Shown: in pieces, positions 35,723 through 43,687 of the stretch
Layout: each line of letters opens with the position of its first letter
Position numbering within the stretch: the first letter of the stretch is position 1
Assembly (NCBI RefSeq): GCF_004684345.1
Contig: NZ_CP038469.1
Coordinates: 1,364,001 to 1,428,000 of the forward strand
Source: Citrobacter tructae
Lineage (GTDB): Bacteria; Pseudomonadota; Gammaproteobacteria; Enterobacterales; Enterobacteriaceae
DNA: 64,000 nucleotides
Direction of reading: 5' to 3'
Made by a program: the position numbers and the translations under genes
The notes under the pieces: model-generated
Told to the model about the DNA's origin: nothing
Databases searched by the model: none
The model's input: only the letters and a program-made list of their open reading frames with translations

Positions 35723-36475
35723 TTATTTTCTTGGCGCTGGTACCTGCACTTCCGGCCAGCAATCGCAGTTCGGGAGGCAGCCGGCGTGCCCAGTCATGCC
35801 GTCAAGCGTTGGTGGGTTATCCCAGCGTACGAACTTATCTTTCATCGCTTTATGGGATTTTCGAGTGCCAACCCCTTTAATGCGCCACCAGTACCCCTCT
35901 GAGCCGATGGATAATGCGCGTGCCTCGGTGAGTGCCGTCGTGGCTCTGCCGATTTCGGTGCGGGCTATGCATTTTGCCCTCCCCTCCGCCACGTCACCGG
36001 ACTCCATAATCATCCGGTAGAGCGCGTCGGGGCGTTCACCGTTGATGACGGCTTCCATTGCGCGCGCCTGGATGTCGCGCACTCTGTCTGCGGCCTCCAG
36101 CGGGAGTGACTTAATCAACTGCACCTGGCGGGATACGATGTCCTGAGCCACGAACCCCACTGGTGTATTACCGACGACGTCGCGCAGCCCCTCGGAGATA
36201 TCCTGCGATACCGAGCGCCACTGGCTCCACTCCTCCTGCTCAACCTGCAGGAACATGCGTTTAGCGACCAGGTCGGCCCAGTCATCAATCAGCAGGGAGT
36301 AATCCATCAGCCGGGCGTTAACCAGCTCGGCGCTGGCCTCCGAACCATCGTAGGAGCCAGTTACTATCGCGCCGCACTGGCGCGCTATCTCCTGTAGGCT
36401 TTTCTGATACTGGCGCTCCGATTTGCGGCGGAGGTTCGGTTTCAGATTCAGCCTCCTCCCATTCTGCTTTGGCAT
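35723..36475 (-). CDS. Head morphogenesis protein (SPP1 gp7 / Mu F type)
   Basis: This 250-residue protein carries the gp7/MuF C-terminal pattern (CIARTEIGRATTALTEARAL, then GTRKSHKAMKDK and HAGCLPNCDC). It is a minor head protein that may be injected or bind the portal. ATG 36475 lies behind AAGGA; the gene overlaps the 3' end of the portal gene by 158 bp in another frame. Confidence 0.75.
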   Translation of the reverse strand: MPKQNGRRLNLKPNLRRKSERQYQKSLQEIARQCGAIVTGSYDGSEASAELVNARLMDYSLLIDDWADLVAKRMFLQVEQEEWSQWRSVSQDISEGLRDVVGNTPVGFVAQDIVSRQVQLIKSLPLEAADRVRDIQARAMEAVINGERPDALYRMIMESGDVAEGRAKCIARTEIGRATTALTEARALSIGSEGYWWRIKGVGTRKSHKAMKDKFVRWDNPPTLDGMTGHAGCLPNCDCWPEVQVPAPRK

Positions 36476-37802
36476 CTTCAATATCCTTGTCGGTGATAGA
36501 GCCGCCGATACCGATAATGTCTGACAGGTTACGGAGGTCATTCAGAGCGGCATGCTGCGGCATCCCGATATCGCGCACGGCAGTCGCCAGGGCGGTGGCC
36601 ACGTTGCTCGCCATCGTCGCCCTGTCGGTGTCCGACATCTCCCAGAGCTTGTTGAACTCAAAGGTGAAGTCTTCCGGCAGAGGCTGACCAAACAGCGATC
36701 GCCAGGTGATATCCAGCAGCCAGCGAATGTGGCGGCGCAGGCGGCGTTCCTGAAGCGAGTTAACCCGGCTGTAGTAGTTCTCCAAGTCACCGTCACCAGT
36801 GCTGAACCCGGATGGAGATTGCCCGAACAGGCGTACCAGCGGGATACCGGTTGCTCCGGACACCTGCTCAGCAAAGCGCAGGATGACGTCGGCGATGCCG
36901 GCGAACGAGTAGCTGTGGGTCTGGAAGGTATCGCTGGCATCCATGATGGTCATGCCTTCGATAGTCTGGAATTCACGGATCATGTCCATGTGCTTCATCA
37001 GGCCGTCTTCCAGCGTGCCGCCGGTAGCCAGAATCTTGCGCAGCCCCTCTATGCTGTACGTTCGCAGATGCGCTTTGTGAATCAGTTGTGTGGTGCCTAC
37101 GGTCGCCGTATCGAAAGCCTGAATGCGTTCGAAGATACGCTCAACAACCGACATGCCCCAGCCGTTCTCTGTCTGCGCCTGCTGAAATGGCAGCGTGTCG
37201 CCTTCCATGCGAATAATGCGGCTGTGGTGAATCTTCCAGGGCGGGATCCCCTGCTGGTTGGTCACCACCTTGTAATATTTCGGTTTGCCGAACTCAGGGC
37301 CGTAATCGGTCACCAGATCGTAATAGCTCGGGTTAACCTGCCAGCGGTCGAGCACCATCAGACCTTTAAACTGACCCTCCTTGATGCGGTCAAGTTTGAG
37401 CGGCGTGCTCATGTCCTGACCTTCGATAAGCACCACCAGAAGTGAGCCACCGTACAGGCGCGACCATTTCAGGTTGTTGTTTACCTCATCCCATACAGCG
37501 ATATCATCCCAGAAGGTTTCAAGCTTCCCCTTCTGCCCGGGGTCGAGCTTTGAGCTGATGTTAATGCCCTTGCGGGTCATATCATCAGCCATCGCGTCTA
37601 CACCTGCGCCCACAAGAAACGATGACCGGTAGGCAAATTCCAACTGGACGCGGTTACGGGAGATGTAGCCAGGTTGATAACTCCCACCGCTTTGGATATT
37701 TGCGGTGTACCCGCCGAGCTTGGCAGCGAAGTTGTTGTACCCGTCACCAGTTCGGACGGGCTTTTTTGCGCCGTTCTGGCGATTTTTTCGGGACACATTC
37801 AC
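36318..37802 (-). CDS. Portal protein (DUF1073 type)
   Basis: This 494-residue protein matches the DUF1073 portal family (RNRVQLEFAYRSSFLVGAGV, FGQSPSGFSTGDGDLENYYS). It forms the dodecameric DNA channel and binds terminase. Its C-terminus is Pro/Glu-rich and ends in an Arg-rich tail (NWLLRWFGGQRRAG), overlapping the next gene. Confidence 0.85.
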   Translation of the reverse strand: MNVSRKNRQNGAKKPVRTGDGYNNFAAKLGGYTANIQSGGSYQPGYISRNRVQLEFAYRSSFLVGAGVDAMADDMTRKGINISSKLDPGQKGKLETFWDDIAVWDEVNNNLKWSRLYGGSLLVVLIEGQDMSTPLKLDRIKEGQFKGLMVLDRWQVNPSYYDLVTDYGPEFGKPKYYKVVTNQQGIPPWKIHHSRIIRMEGDTLPFQQAQTENGWGMSVVERIFERIQAFDTATVGTTQLIHKAHLRTYSIEGLRKILATGGTLEDGLMKHMDMIREFQTIEGMTIMDASDTFQTHSYSFAGIADVILRFAEQVSGATGIPLVRLFGQSPSGFSTGDGDLENYYSRVNSLQERRLRRHIRWLLDITWRSLFGQPLPEDFTFEFNKLWEMSDTDRATMASNVATALATAVRDIGMPQHAALNDLRNLSDIIGIGGSITDKDIEDAKAEWEEAESETEPPPQIGAPVSEKPTGDSAPVRRDSNWLLRWFGGQRRAG

Positions 37803-37849
37803 TCCTTAACGAAAATCCATTGATTTTCATCACAAAATCGTTTTTGAGC

Positions 37850-37870
37850 ATTTGAATTTGAGTATCAAAT
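37850..37870 (+). promoter_or_regulatory. Small inverted repeat upstream of the plus-strand cargo gene
   Basis: ATTTGA-N9-TCAAAT lies 42 bp before the ATG at 37912, in the AT-rich gap between divergent portal and cargo genes. It may be an operator; no promoter boxes stand out. Confidence 0.3.
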
Positions 37871-37911
37871 CCCAAGATCAACGTTTCACACAAGCAAATA
37901 GGAATAACAAA

Positions 37912-38241
37912 ATGACACAGCGGAATTTTTTACTGACGTACTCAGTAAAACCAGTTACCGATCATTCATCTGACGAAGATAAGGCCGACAAAGTAAGAAA
38001 AAAAATTGCACGCATTACCGAGTGGATGAAGACTTCTGACGTTGAAACAACCTTCCTGGGAAAAGTAGAAATTACGAAAATTTCAGAAAATTATAAAATT
38101 GATCAAGCCCGGGAGGAGATTGAGCGCGTATTTATTCCAATCCTGGAAACGTACAATGCAGGCCCGCTCGATGTACAAATCCACTGTGCGATGATGGTCG
38201 AAAACATCGACCAGCCATTTGAGTTCGTAGTCCATCAGTAA
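37912..38241 (+). CDS. Plus-strand cargo gene between portal and terminase
   Basis: This 109-residue protein (MTQRNFLLTYSVKP...) is coded opposite to all neighbours and is AT-richer than they are. Predicted order is strand, helix (ADKVRKKIARITEWMK), strand (ETTFLGKVEI), helix (QAREEIERVFIPILETYN), strands (LDVQIHCAMMVE), a pattern like a small alpha/beta sandwich. ATG 37912 follows AGGAA; 20 earlier codons are unsupported. I do not recognise the family. Orientation and base use indicate a moron expressed from the lysogen. Confidence 0.6.
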   Translation: MTQRNFLLTYSVKPVTDHSSDEDKADKVRKKIARITEWMKTSDVETTFLGKVEITKISENYKIDQAREEIERVFIPILETYNAGPLDVQIHCAMMVENIDQPFEFVVHQ

Positions 38242-38249
38242 AAATGTTA

Positions 38250-38273
38250 AAGCCCGCTTGATCAAGGGCGGGC
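38250..38273. terminator. Hairpin between cargo gene and terminase
   Basis: AGCCCGC-TTGATCAAG-GGCGGGCT stem-loop, with a T-rich tract on the minus-strand side only. It separates the convergent cargo and terminase transcripts. Confidence 0.55.
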
Positions 38274-38276
38274 TGT

Positions 38277-39575
38277 TCAACCATCTCTTCCCAATGCGGC
38301 CCAGACACCGAGATCGCCAACGCTTGTGATGTATCCATCCAGCGAGTAACGCACGGCATCCCAAAGGTGGTTGTGCTTATCCACGACAACCGGCAACACT
38401 TCGCCGGTCATACGGTCTGTTTTGTATGAATACAGGCGCGCCTCATCGACCATGTGCTTACAGCGCTCATGGATGATGATTTCTTCGAACCCTTTGAGGT
38501 ATGTGATGCCGTCCTCAACGCTGCCAGGCCACTTCGTAGCCCCATCGATGACGAAGCCCTGACGCGACAGGTAGCTGATTGTTTCAGGTCGGCTGCAGTC
38601 ACCGTGGATAGGCCATTTTCTGGACTCTGGGATGGAGTCATAGAACGAGGCCATTTCATCCAGTTCGACGCCTACACCGTAGGCCTCATACTCGATATAG
38701 AGCCTGGTGCCGATAATGAAGCAGCGAACCAGCGTTGACGGGTCATTAGCGAAACCGAAGTCAGCGCCATAGAAAAGGCGATCTGCGTTTAACCAGAGGT
38801 CATCGGCGAACGCTTCAACCCGGTACTTGCCGGAGAAGATGACGGCTTCACTGAGCGCCTTCGGTAGCCCCAGCCAGATATGCTCGTAGGCTTCAAAATC
38901 AATGCGCTTGCAGTACTCCATCTCATGCCGGAGTACGTCAGGGAAGAAGGCGTTATCGCAGTAGTTAACGCAGGTGATAATCGCACCGCCATCAGGGGGA
39001 TCGGCGCGGTGCCGTTCCATCATGGCGTAGGTCGGATCGGTAGCTTCGCGCGGGTTGAATGACACCCACACTTCCGATTTGTTGGCACGAACGGTCGGAC
39101 CGAGTATATCCCAGCTGTCCTGCGATACGGTCTGCGCCTCTTCAACCCAGCATATTTTGATGCCATGCATCGACTTGATGCTCTGGATGTTGTTGCGCAG
39201 GCCTTTGAAGGTAAAACGCGTGCCGTTGCTGCCCTCTATCTCGTTGTTCTTAACCTTGTAGAAGTGCGCCAGGCCAAGCGAGTGAATTTCCGCATCGAGC
39301 AGCGCCAGTACAGAGTCGTTGATGGAGTTCTGAAATTCACGAGCGCAGAGAATAATCATCGGCTCGATAGCGCCCAACAATACCAGTGCGCGAGCAATCT
39401 CTACCGACTTGCCGCCACCACGGCCTCCATAGGTCCAGCGCCAGCGAACAGCGCCGACTGGGCTGTCATAGAGCGTACCCAGCACCCAATCACTACTGAA
39501 TGAGTACAGAACGCCATCGATTATTGTTGGGCTGTCTGCTTTCCCTCGCGCAGCTTTTCCATGTGCGCTGCCCAT
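38277..39575 (-). CDS. Terminase large subunit
   Basis: This 432-residue packaging motor has an ATPase domain with Walker A G50-GRGGGKS57 and a Walker B strand IKICWVEEAQ, then the nuclease domain (FYGADFGFANDPSTLVRCFI). It resembles the PBSX/Terminase_3 group, which package by headful. The start overlaps the small-subunit gene by 55 bp. Confidence 0.9.
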   Translation of the reverse strand: MGSAHGKAARGKADSPTIIDGVLYSFSSDWVLGTLYDSPVGAVRWRWTYGGRGGGKSVEIARALVLLGAIEPMIILCAREFQNSINDSVLALLDAEIHSLGLAHFYKVKNNEIEGSNGTRFTFKGLRNNIQSIKSMHGIKICWVEEAQTVSQDSWDILGPTVRANKSEVWVSFNPREATDPTYAMMERHRADPPDGGAIITCVNYCDNAFFPDVLRHEMEYCKRIDFEAYEHIWLGLPKALSEAVIFSGKYRVEAFADDLWLNADRLFYGADFGFANDPSTLVRCFIIGTRLYIEYEAYGVGVELDEMASFYDSIPESRKWPIHGDCSRPETISYLSRQGFVIDGATKWPGSVEDGITYLKGFEEIIIHERCKHMVDEARLYSYKTDRMTGEVLPVVVDKHNHLWDAVRYSLDGYITSVGDLGVWAALGRDG

Positions 39576-40228
39576 GCTTCAGGCGGACAGTTCGACGGAG
39601 TGACGATGCAGACCTTTCCGTAGCTCAATCCAGCCAGATCGACATTCACTTCCGTTTTGTTGCTCATGTCGATGCCGGTGAGCTGTGCGGCATTCTTGAT
39701 GTTCGGGGCTACCTGCCCAAATTTCTTTTCTTGTAGTGCTTCTTTCGCTGATTTGTAGGAGAGCTCAGCCAGGTCTTTCGCGTCGAAGGAGACAAGCAGC
39801 GCAGCATCCTGACGCAGCTCCCTGATACGCCTGCGCACGTCGGGTCGTTTGAACAGGATGGACGCCTGAGAGTCAGCCCGCGACGGAGAGTATCCTGCGC
39901 ATATCGCCGCCTCTTTCTGCGGCATGCCTCGCGCAATGTTCTGCGCAAACTGCTCATGCTGTGGCTTAAGGATGCCCGCGCTTTCCTGCGCAGTATCACT
40001 ATCAGGTGGTGAAGCAGCTTCAACCACAACTACGTGTGACATCAGGCTTTGCGCAGTTTTGCGCACTTCTTTCTGCGCAGTTTTTTGCGCAGCAGGCTTT
40101 TTGATGTATCTGCGCGCAGATGTGTAATTCAGTTCCTGTGCTTCGCACCAGTCTTTAGGTGATATACCTGTTTTGGCATGCTCGGCGAGGAACTGGTCTT
40201 GCAGCGCTCCCCAGTCCGGTTTTGCCAT
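39521..40228 (-). CDS. Terminase small subunit
   Basis: This 235-residue protein would recognise phage DNA and recruit the motor. A helix-turn-helix lies in the C-terminal half (HEQFAQNIARGMPQKEAAICAGYSPSRADSQA), with an N-terminal DNA-binding-like segment (AKTGISPKDWCEAQELNYTS). Its own gene contains a dense cluster of TGCGCA sites (39832-40091) that may be the packaging start. Confidence 0.85.
   Translation of the reverse strand: MAKPDWGALQDQFLAEHAKTGISPKDWCEAQELNYTSARRYIKKPAAQKTAQKEVRKTAQSLMSHVVVVEAASPPDSDTAQESAGILKPQHEQFAQNIARGMPQKEAAICAGYSPSRADSQASILFKRPDVRRRIRELRQDAALLVSFDAKDLAELSYKSAKEALQEKKFGQVAPNIKNAAQLTGIDMSNKTEVNVDLAGLSYGKVCIVTPSNCPPEAWAAHMEKLREGKQTAQQ
39832..40091. repeat. Cluster of eight TGCGCA palindromes in the terminase small-subunit gene
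   Basis: TGCGCA starts at 39832, 39896, 39942, 39987, 40050, 40060, 40074 and 40086. The last four are 10-14 bp apart, about one DNA turn. Headful phages often have the pac site inside this gene, so this is a candidate recognition array. Confidence 0.5.
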
Positions 40229-40255
40229 GAAACTGTTCCTTTGGTTAAACCCATT

Positions 40256-40281
40256 AAAAAAACCACCCGTGAGTGGCTTTT
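40256..40281 (-). terminator. Terminator behind the two-helix membrane cargo gene
   Basis: A short stem (CCAC-ccgtga-GTGG with flanking A/T pairing) followed on the minus strand by seven T residues, between the cargo gene and the terminase genes. Confidence 0.7.
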
Positions 40282-40369
40282 GTGATAATAGCGGATAACG
40301 CTACAAGATTGACTCTCGGTTTAATACAAACACTGGCCGCATCATAACTCACCTAATTTAATGGGTGTA

Positions 40370-41011
40370 TTAGTTCAATCCGATAAATTTTGCATTAGGC
40401 ATATCTTTCTTTATTGGTAATGCTAATGCATATGGAATGATTATGGTTGTTTGTATGAAAGTGCATTCATGAAATGAGCAATCAATAAATTGCAAAACAC
40501 CATTCAAGTAAGCAAAATCACATTCCTTAGGTAAGGTAATAAATTCGCCGCAGTATTCAAAAGATGAACCACTTATAGTACCGCCTCCTATTAATATGGT
40601 CATAGGTCCAACTAGCTTACATCTTCTGAATGTTTTCTTGGTTTGCGATTCATTGAATGGCAGACGTAGATCTTCTAAATGGATTACTTTGTTTGAAAAA
40701 ATATCATCTAAAGGATTTGTTTCAACTTTTTTCTCAATGAGGCTTAAATAGTACTGTTCCTTTGTTGTTGAGAGCTTCGCCATTTTATATAAATATAACA
40801 TAGCAAAAAAGAGTGTTATACAAACGATAAAAATAAGCCCATAAGCCAAATACCCAATTCTTTTAAAATATGGGTCAATCCATGCCAATAAGCCTAAAAC
40901 TCCTGTACCACCTAAGGTTATTATTAGAAACTGGAGTGCCTGATATAACTTCTCAGCAATAGAAAAGGATGTATCGAATTCCTTTAATCCTCTTCTGACA
41001 CGATTAAACAT
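40370..41011 (-). CDS. Membrane cargo protein between lysis and terminase genes
   Basis: This 213-residue protein has two transmembrane helices (about 26-45 and 53-75), then a cytoplasmic part whose second half (about 125-200) is rich in short strands and cysteine/phenylalanine steps (CKLVGPMTILIGGG, GSSFEYCGEFI, LQFIDCSFHECTFIQ), like a pentapeptide-repeat or other beta-helix. ATG follows GAGGAAA. It is clearly AT-rich and has its own promoter (41038-41066) and terminator (40256-40281): the classic moron layout. No family is recognised. Roles in superinfection exclusion or abortive infection are possible. Confidence 0.7.
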   Translation of the reverse strand: MFNRVRRGLKEFDTSFSIAEKLYQALQFLIITLGGTGVLGLLAWIDPYFKRIGYLAYGLIFIVCITLFFAMLYLYKMAKLSTTKEQYYLSLIEKKVETNPLDDIFSNKVIHLEDLRLPFNESQTKKTFRRCKLVGPMTILIGGGTISGSSFEYCGEFITLPKECDFAYLNGVLQFIDCSFHECTFIQTTIIIPYALALPIKKDMPNAKFIGLN

Positions 41012-41037
41012 GACGTTTCCTCAATGATTTTTATATC

Positions 41038-41066
41038 AATATCATTGAAGTTAGTCTTCAGGTCAA
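41038..41066 (-). promoter_or_regulatory. Promoter of the membrane cargo gene
   Basis: On the minus strand, -35 TTGACC (41066-41061), a 17-bp spacer, and -10 GATATT (41043-41038) lie 27 bp upstream of the ATG at 41011. This would allow expression in the lysogen. Confidence 0.55.
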
Positions 41067-41088
41067 CAACCAATTAAGCACCATTCTT

Positions 41089-41361
41089 TCAGTTTACTGA
41101 AGCCTCTGTGCCGCGACGAATATCATCTATTTGTCTAACCGCAGCCTTATCCAGATTGCACTGACCAAGCGCCGACAGCAGGCTTACATTCAGATCCAGA
41201 CTGGCCCCGTAGGTCAGCGGGTCAGGAATAGCTGGTTGTGGCGTCTCAGCTGTCAGGTTTGCCGGTAGTGGTAACACCGGAACCGGTACGTAAACTGTCC
41301 GCGTATTGCCGCAACCTGTCAGCAGCGCCAGCAGGCACAGTCCGACGAGCGCACTCATCAT
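41089..41361 (-). CDS. Outer-membrane spanin subunit Rz1, nested
   Basis: This 90-residue lipoprotein begins inside the Rz gene in another frame and runs past its end. A signal sequence ends in a lipobox (LLALLTGC), and the mature part is proline-rich (VYVPVPVLPLPANLTAETPQ), as in Rz1 proteins. It would join Rz across the periplasm to fuse the membranes at lysis. Met at 41361 is the likely start; 41358 is also possible. Confidence 0.78.
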   Translation of the reverse strand: MMSALVGLCLLALLTGCGNTRTVYVPVPVLPLPANLTAETPQPAIPDPLTYGASLDLNVSLLSALGQCNLDKAAVRQIDDIRRGTEASVN

Positions 41362-41629
41362 CCGCAACAGCCACTTTGATATCTGCCTGGGCTTTCTGTG
41401 ACTCCAGTGCGATCTGCTGTTTGGCATACTGGTTGGTCTCCAGAACGATGTTGGTGATTTTGATAGTGCGCAGGACGTTATCGGTAATAGTCACAGCACT
41501 GGCTGCAGACTGCTCGGCATCATCAGCACGCTTCTTCTCGCCTTTGTAGCTGGCGTATGAGAGCCATGACGCCAGAACCAGCAGGAGAATTACACCCGGC
41601 ACAATCAGCGACTTCAGACTGATGTTCAT
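41246..41629 (-). CDS. Inner-membrane spanin subunit Rz
   Basis: This 127-residue protein has an N-terminal membrane anchor (about residues 7-27) and a long periplasmic helix with charged/coiled-coil character (KGEKKRADDAEQSAASAV). It follows the endolysin with a 4-bp overlap and contains the Rz1 start in a second frame. Confidence 0.8.
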   Translation of the reverse strand: MNISLKSLIVPGVILLLVLASWLSYASYKGEKKRADDAEQSAASAVTITDNVLRTIKITNIVLETNQYAKQQIALESQKAQADIKVAVADDECARRTVPAGAADRLRQYADSLRTGSGVTTTGKPDS

Positions 41630-42027
41630 GCGGGGATCTCGATATGTGGCGCATCGATGAATCTGGTTTCGATAGGCAGCGACGGGTCATTTTTCCAGTT
41701 GATTCCGAAGCGGAGTTTCAGACCCTGTTCATCAGCTGCCTGTTTAACCGCCTTTAGCAACGGCTTGAACTCTTCAATATTCCATGTGGTGTTAACCGGG
41801 ATGATATCGACAGCGTTACCGGTCAGGTGACGGCTGTTCATCGTCTGCGACTTTCCGGTGGCAACCAGTTCTTTCTGTCTGGCCTGCGTTCTCAGCCCTT
41901 CAATGACGATGAAGTCGACAGGGGTGATTTCCAGCGCGCGGCGGATTACGTTCACCAACACCGGTTTGACACCTTTGAGGTTGTTCTCGCTACGCTGTGA
42001 GAATCTGAAGTTATTGGTTTGCATCAT
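41626..42027 (-). CDS. Endolysin, M15 peptidase (L-Ala-D-Glu type)
   Basis: This 133-residue zinc peptidase should cleave the peptide stem of peptidoglycan. The zinc ligands are clear: S65-R-H67-LTGNAV-D74 and H128 in APHIEI. It has no signal sequence, so release depends on the holin. ATG 42027 overlaps the stop of the preceding gene (ATGA). Confidence 0.88.
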   Translation of the reverse strand: MMQTNNFRFSQRSENNLKGVKPVLVNVIRRALEITPVDFIVIEGLRTQARQKELVATGKSQTMNSRHLTGNAVDIIPVNTTWNIEEFKPLLKAVKQAADEQGLKLRFGINWKNDPSLPIETRFIDAPHIEIPA

Positions 42028-42299
42028 TCAGCCCTTACGACTTTTGCCAGGTTGCCTTTGGCTCGCCAGACAGCAATGCAGATAGCCAGGTTGAGGAATA
42101 ACTCACCCGGGTCAACGTTGCTGTAATGGCCGAGAAGGATACGGAAAGCGGTGAAGCCCGCCGCCAGAATCAGCAGGTAAGCCATCCACGCGTAACCGGG
42201 TCGGTGTGTCTTCCCTGCTTTACTGAAGAACATCAGACGCATCACGATCGCCATACAGATGATCGCGTTCGCGTCCAGGATGACGGAATGCCATGTCAT
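42024..42299 (-). CDS. Small membrane lysis protein (HP1-type holin family)
   Basis: This 91-residue protein has about three hydrophobic helices (IICMAIVMRLMFF, AWMAYLLILAAGFTAFRILL, ELFLNLAICIAVW) and resembles the HP1 holin family. It lies between the other holin and the endolysin with ATGA overlaps on both sides. One of the two is the holin, the other may be antiholin. A longer frame to 42596 is a shadow of the upstream gene. Confidence 0.7.
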   Translation of the reverse strand: MTWHSVILDANAIICMAIVMRLMFFSKAGKTHRPGYAWMAYLLILAAGFTAFRILLGHYSNVDPGELFLNLAICIAVWRAKGNLAKVVRAE

Positions 42300-42694
42300 T
42301 TCCCTTCCTCCTCCAGCCCGGGCATCTTGCCGCGCCGTGATTTGGCGACGATTCGAAGCAGGACTGCGACGGAAATGGAAGCGGATACCAGCGCACCAAC
42401 ATTTGGTGAGACTTCGATACTTACCGGCGGCTGCAGCAGCCCGAGAGCTGTGTTGATTACCCCTGCGAGTATCTTTGCCATGGGAACGGAGAAGAACACG
42501 CCCCCCATGAACGAAATGACCGCGAAGAGCATCTGCTTCCAGAGTTGATGAGGCTCTGAGGTCAGCACATACATTGCCGCCCCGGCAAGCGCACATAACA
42601 TTACGCCAGGCGTCGCCTCCGGGAACATAGTGGCGAAAGTGATCCCTACCGTAGCGGAGGTCACCCCACTGGCAATTGTGATTGGCTCAGACAT
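42296..42694 (-). CDS. Putative three-helix holin
   Basis: This 132-residue protein has several membrane segments (about 10-25, 30-46, 54-84 and 101-115) and a charged C-terminus (KSRRGKMPGLEEEGK), matching the 3-TM phage holin family. It is the first gene of the lysis cassette. Confidence 0.72.
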   Translation of the reverse strand: MSEPITIASGVTSATVGITFATMFPEATPGVMLCALAGAAMYVLTSEPHQLWKQMLFAVISFMGGVFFSVPMAKILAGVINTALGLLQPPVSIEVSPNVGALVSASISVAVLLRIVAKSRRGKMPGLEEEGK

Positions 42695-42898
42695 AGTTAT
42701 TCCGTGTGTAGAGGGTCAGGCTTCACGGGCTGGATTTATCAACAAAGCACGTAGCGGATGATTCCCGTGAGCCTGAAATGAAAAAGCCCCGGCAAACGCC
42801 AGGGCAAAGTGAAGAGCCAGATCATGTGTCTGGCGGTATAACCTCGCGTTTGATATCGTTAAATCGCCAAAAGTAACAACTCAAACGAAGAGGTTTTT
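42695..42898. other. Non-coding gap upstream of the lysis cassette
   Basis: A 13-bp imperfect inverted repeat (TCAGGCTTCACGGG near 42718 against CCCGTGAGCCTGA near 42764-42776) and a minus-strand terminator (42781-42803: GCCCCGGC-aaa-CGCCAGGGC, then five T) lie here. The right part must hold the promoter of the plus-strand peptide gene. Confidence 0.6.
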
Positions 42899-43054
42899 AT
42901 GTCTGAACAAAAGCAGCCACAAAACGAAAATAAATCACAATCGACTGAAGCTCCAAAACCCGCGCCTCAACCCCAGCCAGCAAAAGAATTTGCCACGAGA
43001 CGTGTATTTGTCGGCGATTCTGCTGACTTTGTCAGAGATAACAAAAAGCAATAG
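42899..43054 (+). CDS. Small proline/glutamine-rich peptide
   Basis: This 51-residue peptide (MSEQKQPQNENKSQSTEAPK...) begins behind a strong GAAGAGG and has a disordered Gln/Pro-rich first half and a more ordered end (EFATRRVFVGDSADFVRDNK). It is on the strand opposite to its neighbours and its 3' end overlaps the convergent membrane gene by 23 bp. Function is unknown. Confidence 0.5.
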   Translation: MSEQKQPQNENKSQSTEAPKPAPQPQPAKEFATRRVFVGDSADFVRDNKKQ

Positions 43055-43601
43055 CTGATGCCATTATAGACACTACCGGAGCAAGGATTGTCATGATCCT
43101 TGCTCTATCAAGATGCGTTCTAATTCTTTTGTTTAATACCAGCATCTCTTTTGACGTCTTACACAGATCAGCCAAGCGGTAACGCCGGATAATGGGAAGG
43201 GTCTTCTCAGTCCCGGTGTAGCCATTTCCTCGAAACCACTGGTGATCGTCGCTATCGATACTTTTAAAGCTCTTAGTGTAAAGACTATCTGGCGGTGCAG
43301 AAATCAACGCCCTGACATTAACCGACAACCCTGAGTGGACAAGATATATTGCGCACCATGTCCACAAGAAAGTAAATGCAGCGATACCAACAGCAAGGTA
43401 GTCCCAGTTCGTTTTTTGAGTAAGGAGTAAAAACGAAGAGCCAATACCGACGATCTGAATATTGAGCAGCTTATAGCCATTCTCAATATTGACAGTGTTC
43501 GAGTGGTAAGCCTCTTTGATGCATTCTTCACCCTGCTTTTCAAGGTAATCGACAAGCTCGTCGTCAGCATCCAAAAAGTATTCGCCAGTAATATTTTCCA
43601 T
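43032..43601 (-). CDS. Membrane protein at the start of the late transcript
   Basis: This 189-residue protein has an acidic N-terminal region (about 1-40), two helices (about 44-61 and 69-89), a soluble segment, and a C-terminal helix (about 168-189, RIMTILAPVVSIMASAIAFC). It lies right after the late leader terminator and before the lysis cassette. It is not a recognised holin. The layout recalls small membrane exclusion proteins and transmembrane effectors of defence systems, but no family is named. Confidence 0.65.
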   Translation of the reverse strand: MENITGEYFLDADDELVDYLEKQGEECIKEAYHSNTVNIENGYKLLNIQIVGIGSSFLLLTQKTNWDYLAVGIAAFTFLWTWCAIYLVHSGLSVNVRALISAPPDSLYTKSFKSIDSDDHQWFRGNGYTGTEKTLPIIRRYRLADLCKTSKEMLVLNKRIRTHLDRARIMTILAPVVSIMASAIAFCYL

Positions 43602-43687
43602 AATGCTATTACCTTCTGCATCCTACTTATTGAATGAATACTACCTGATTACCACTCTTCTTGGCATATCAGTATCCAGAAACGCCA

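Noticed and set aside
42300..42596. N-terminal extension of the small lysis membrane protein
   Set aside because: The 99 extra residues are Arg/Cys-rich shadow of the holin frame; ATG 42299 with ATGA overlap gives a clean membrane protein.
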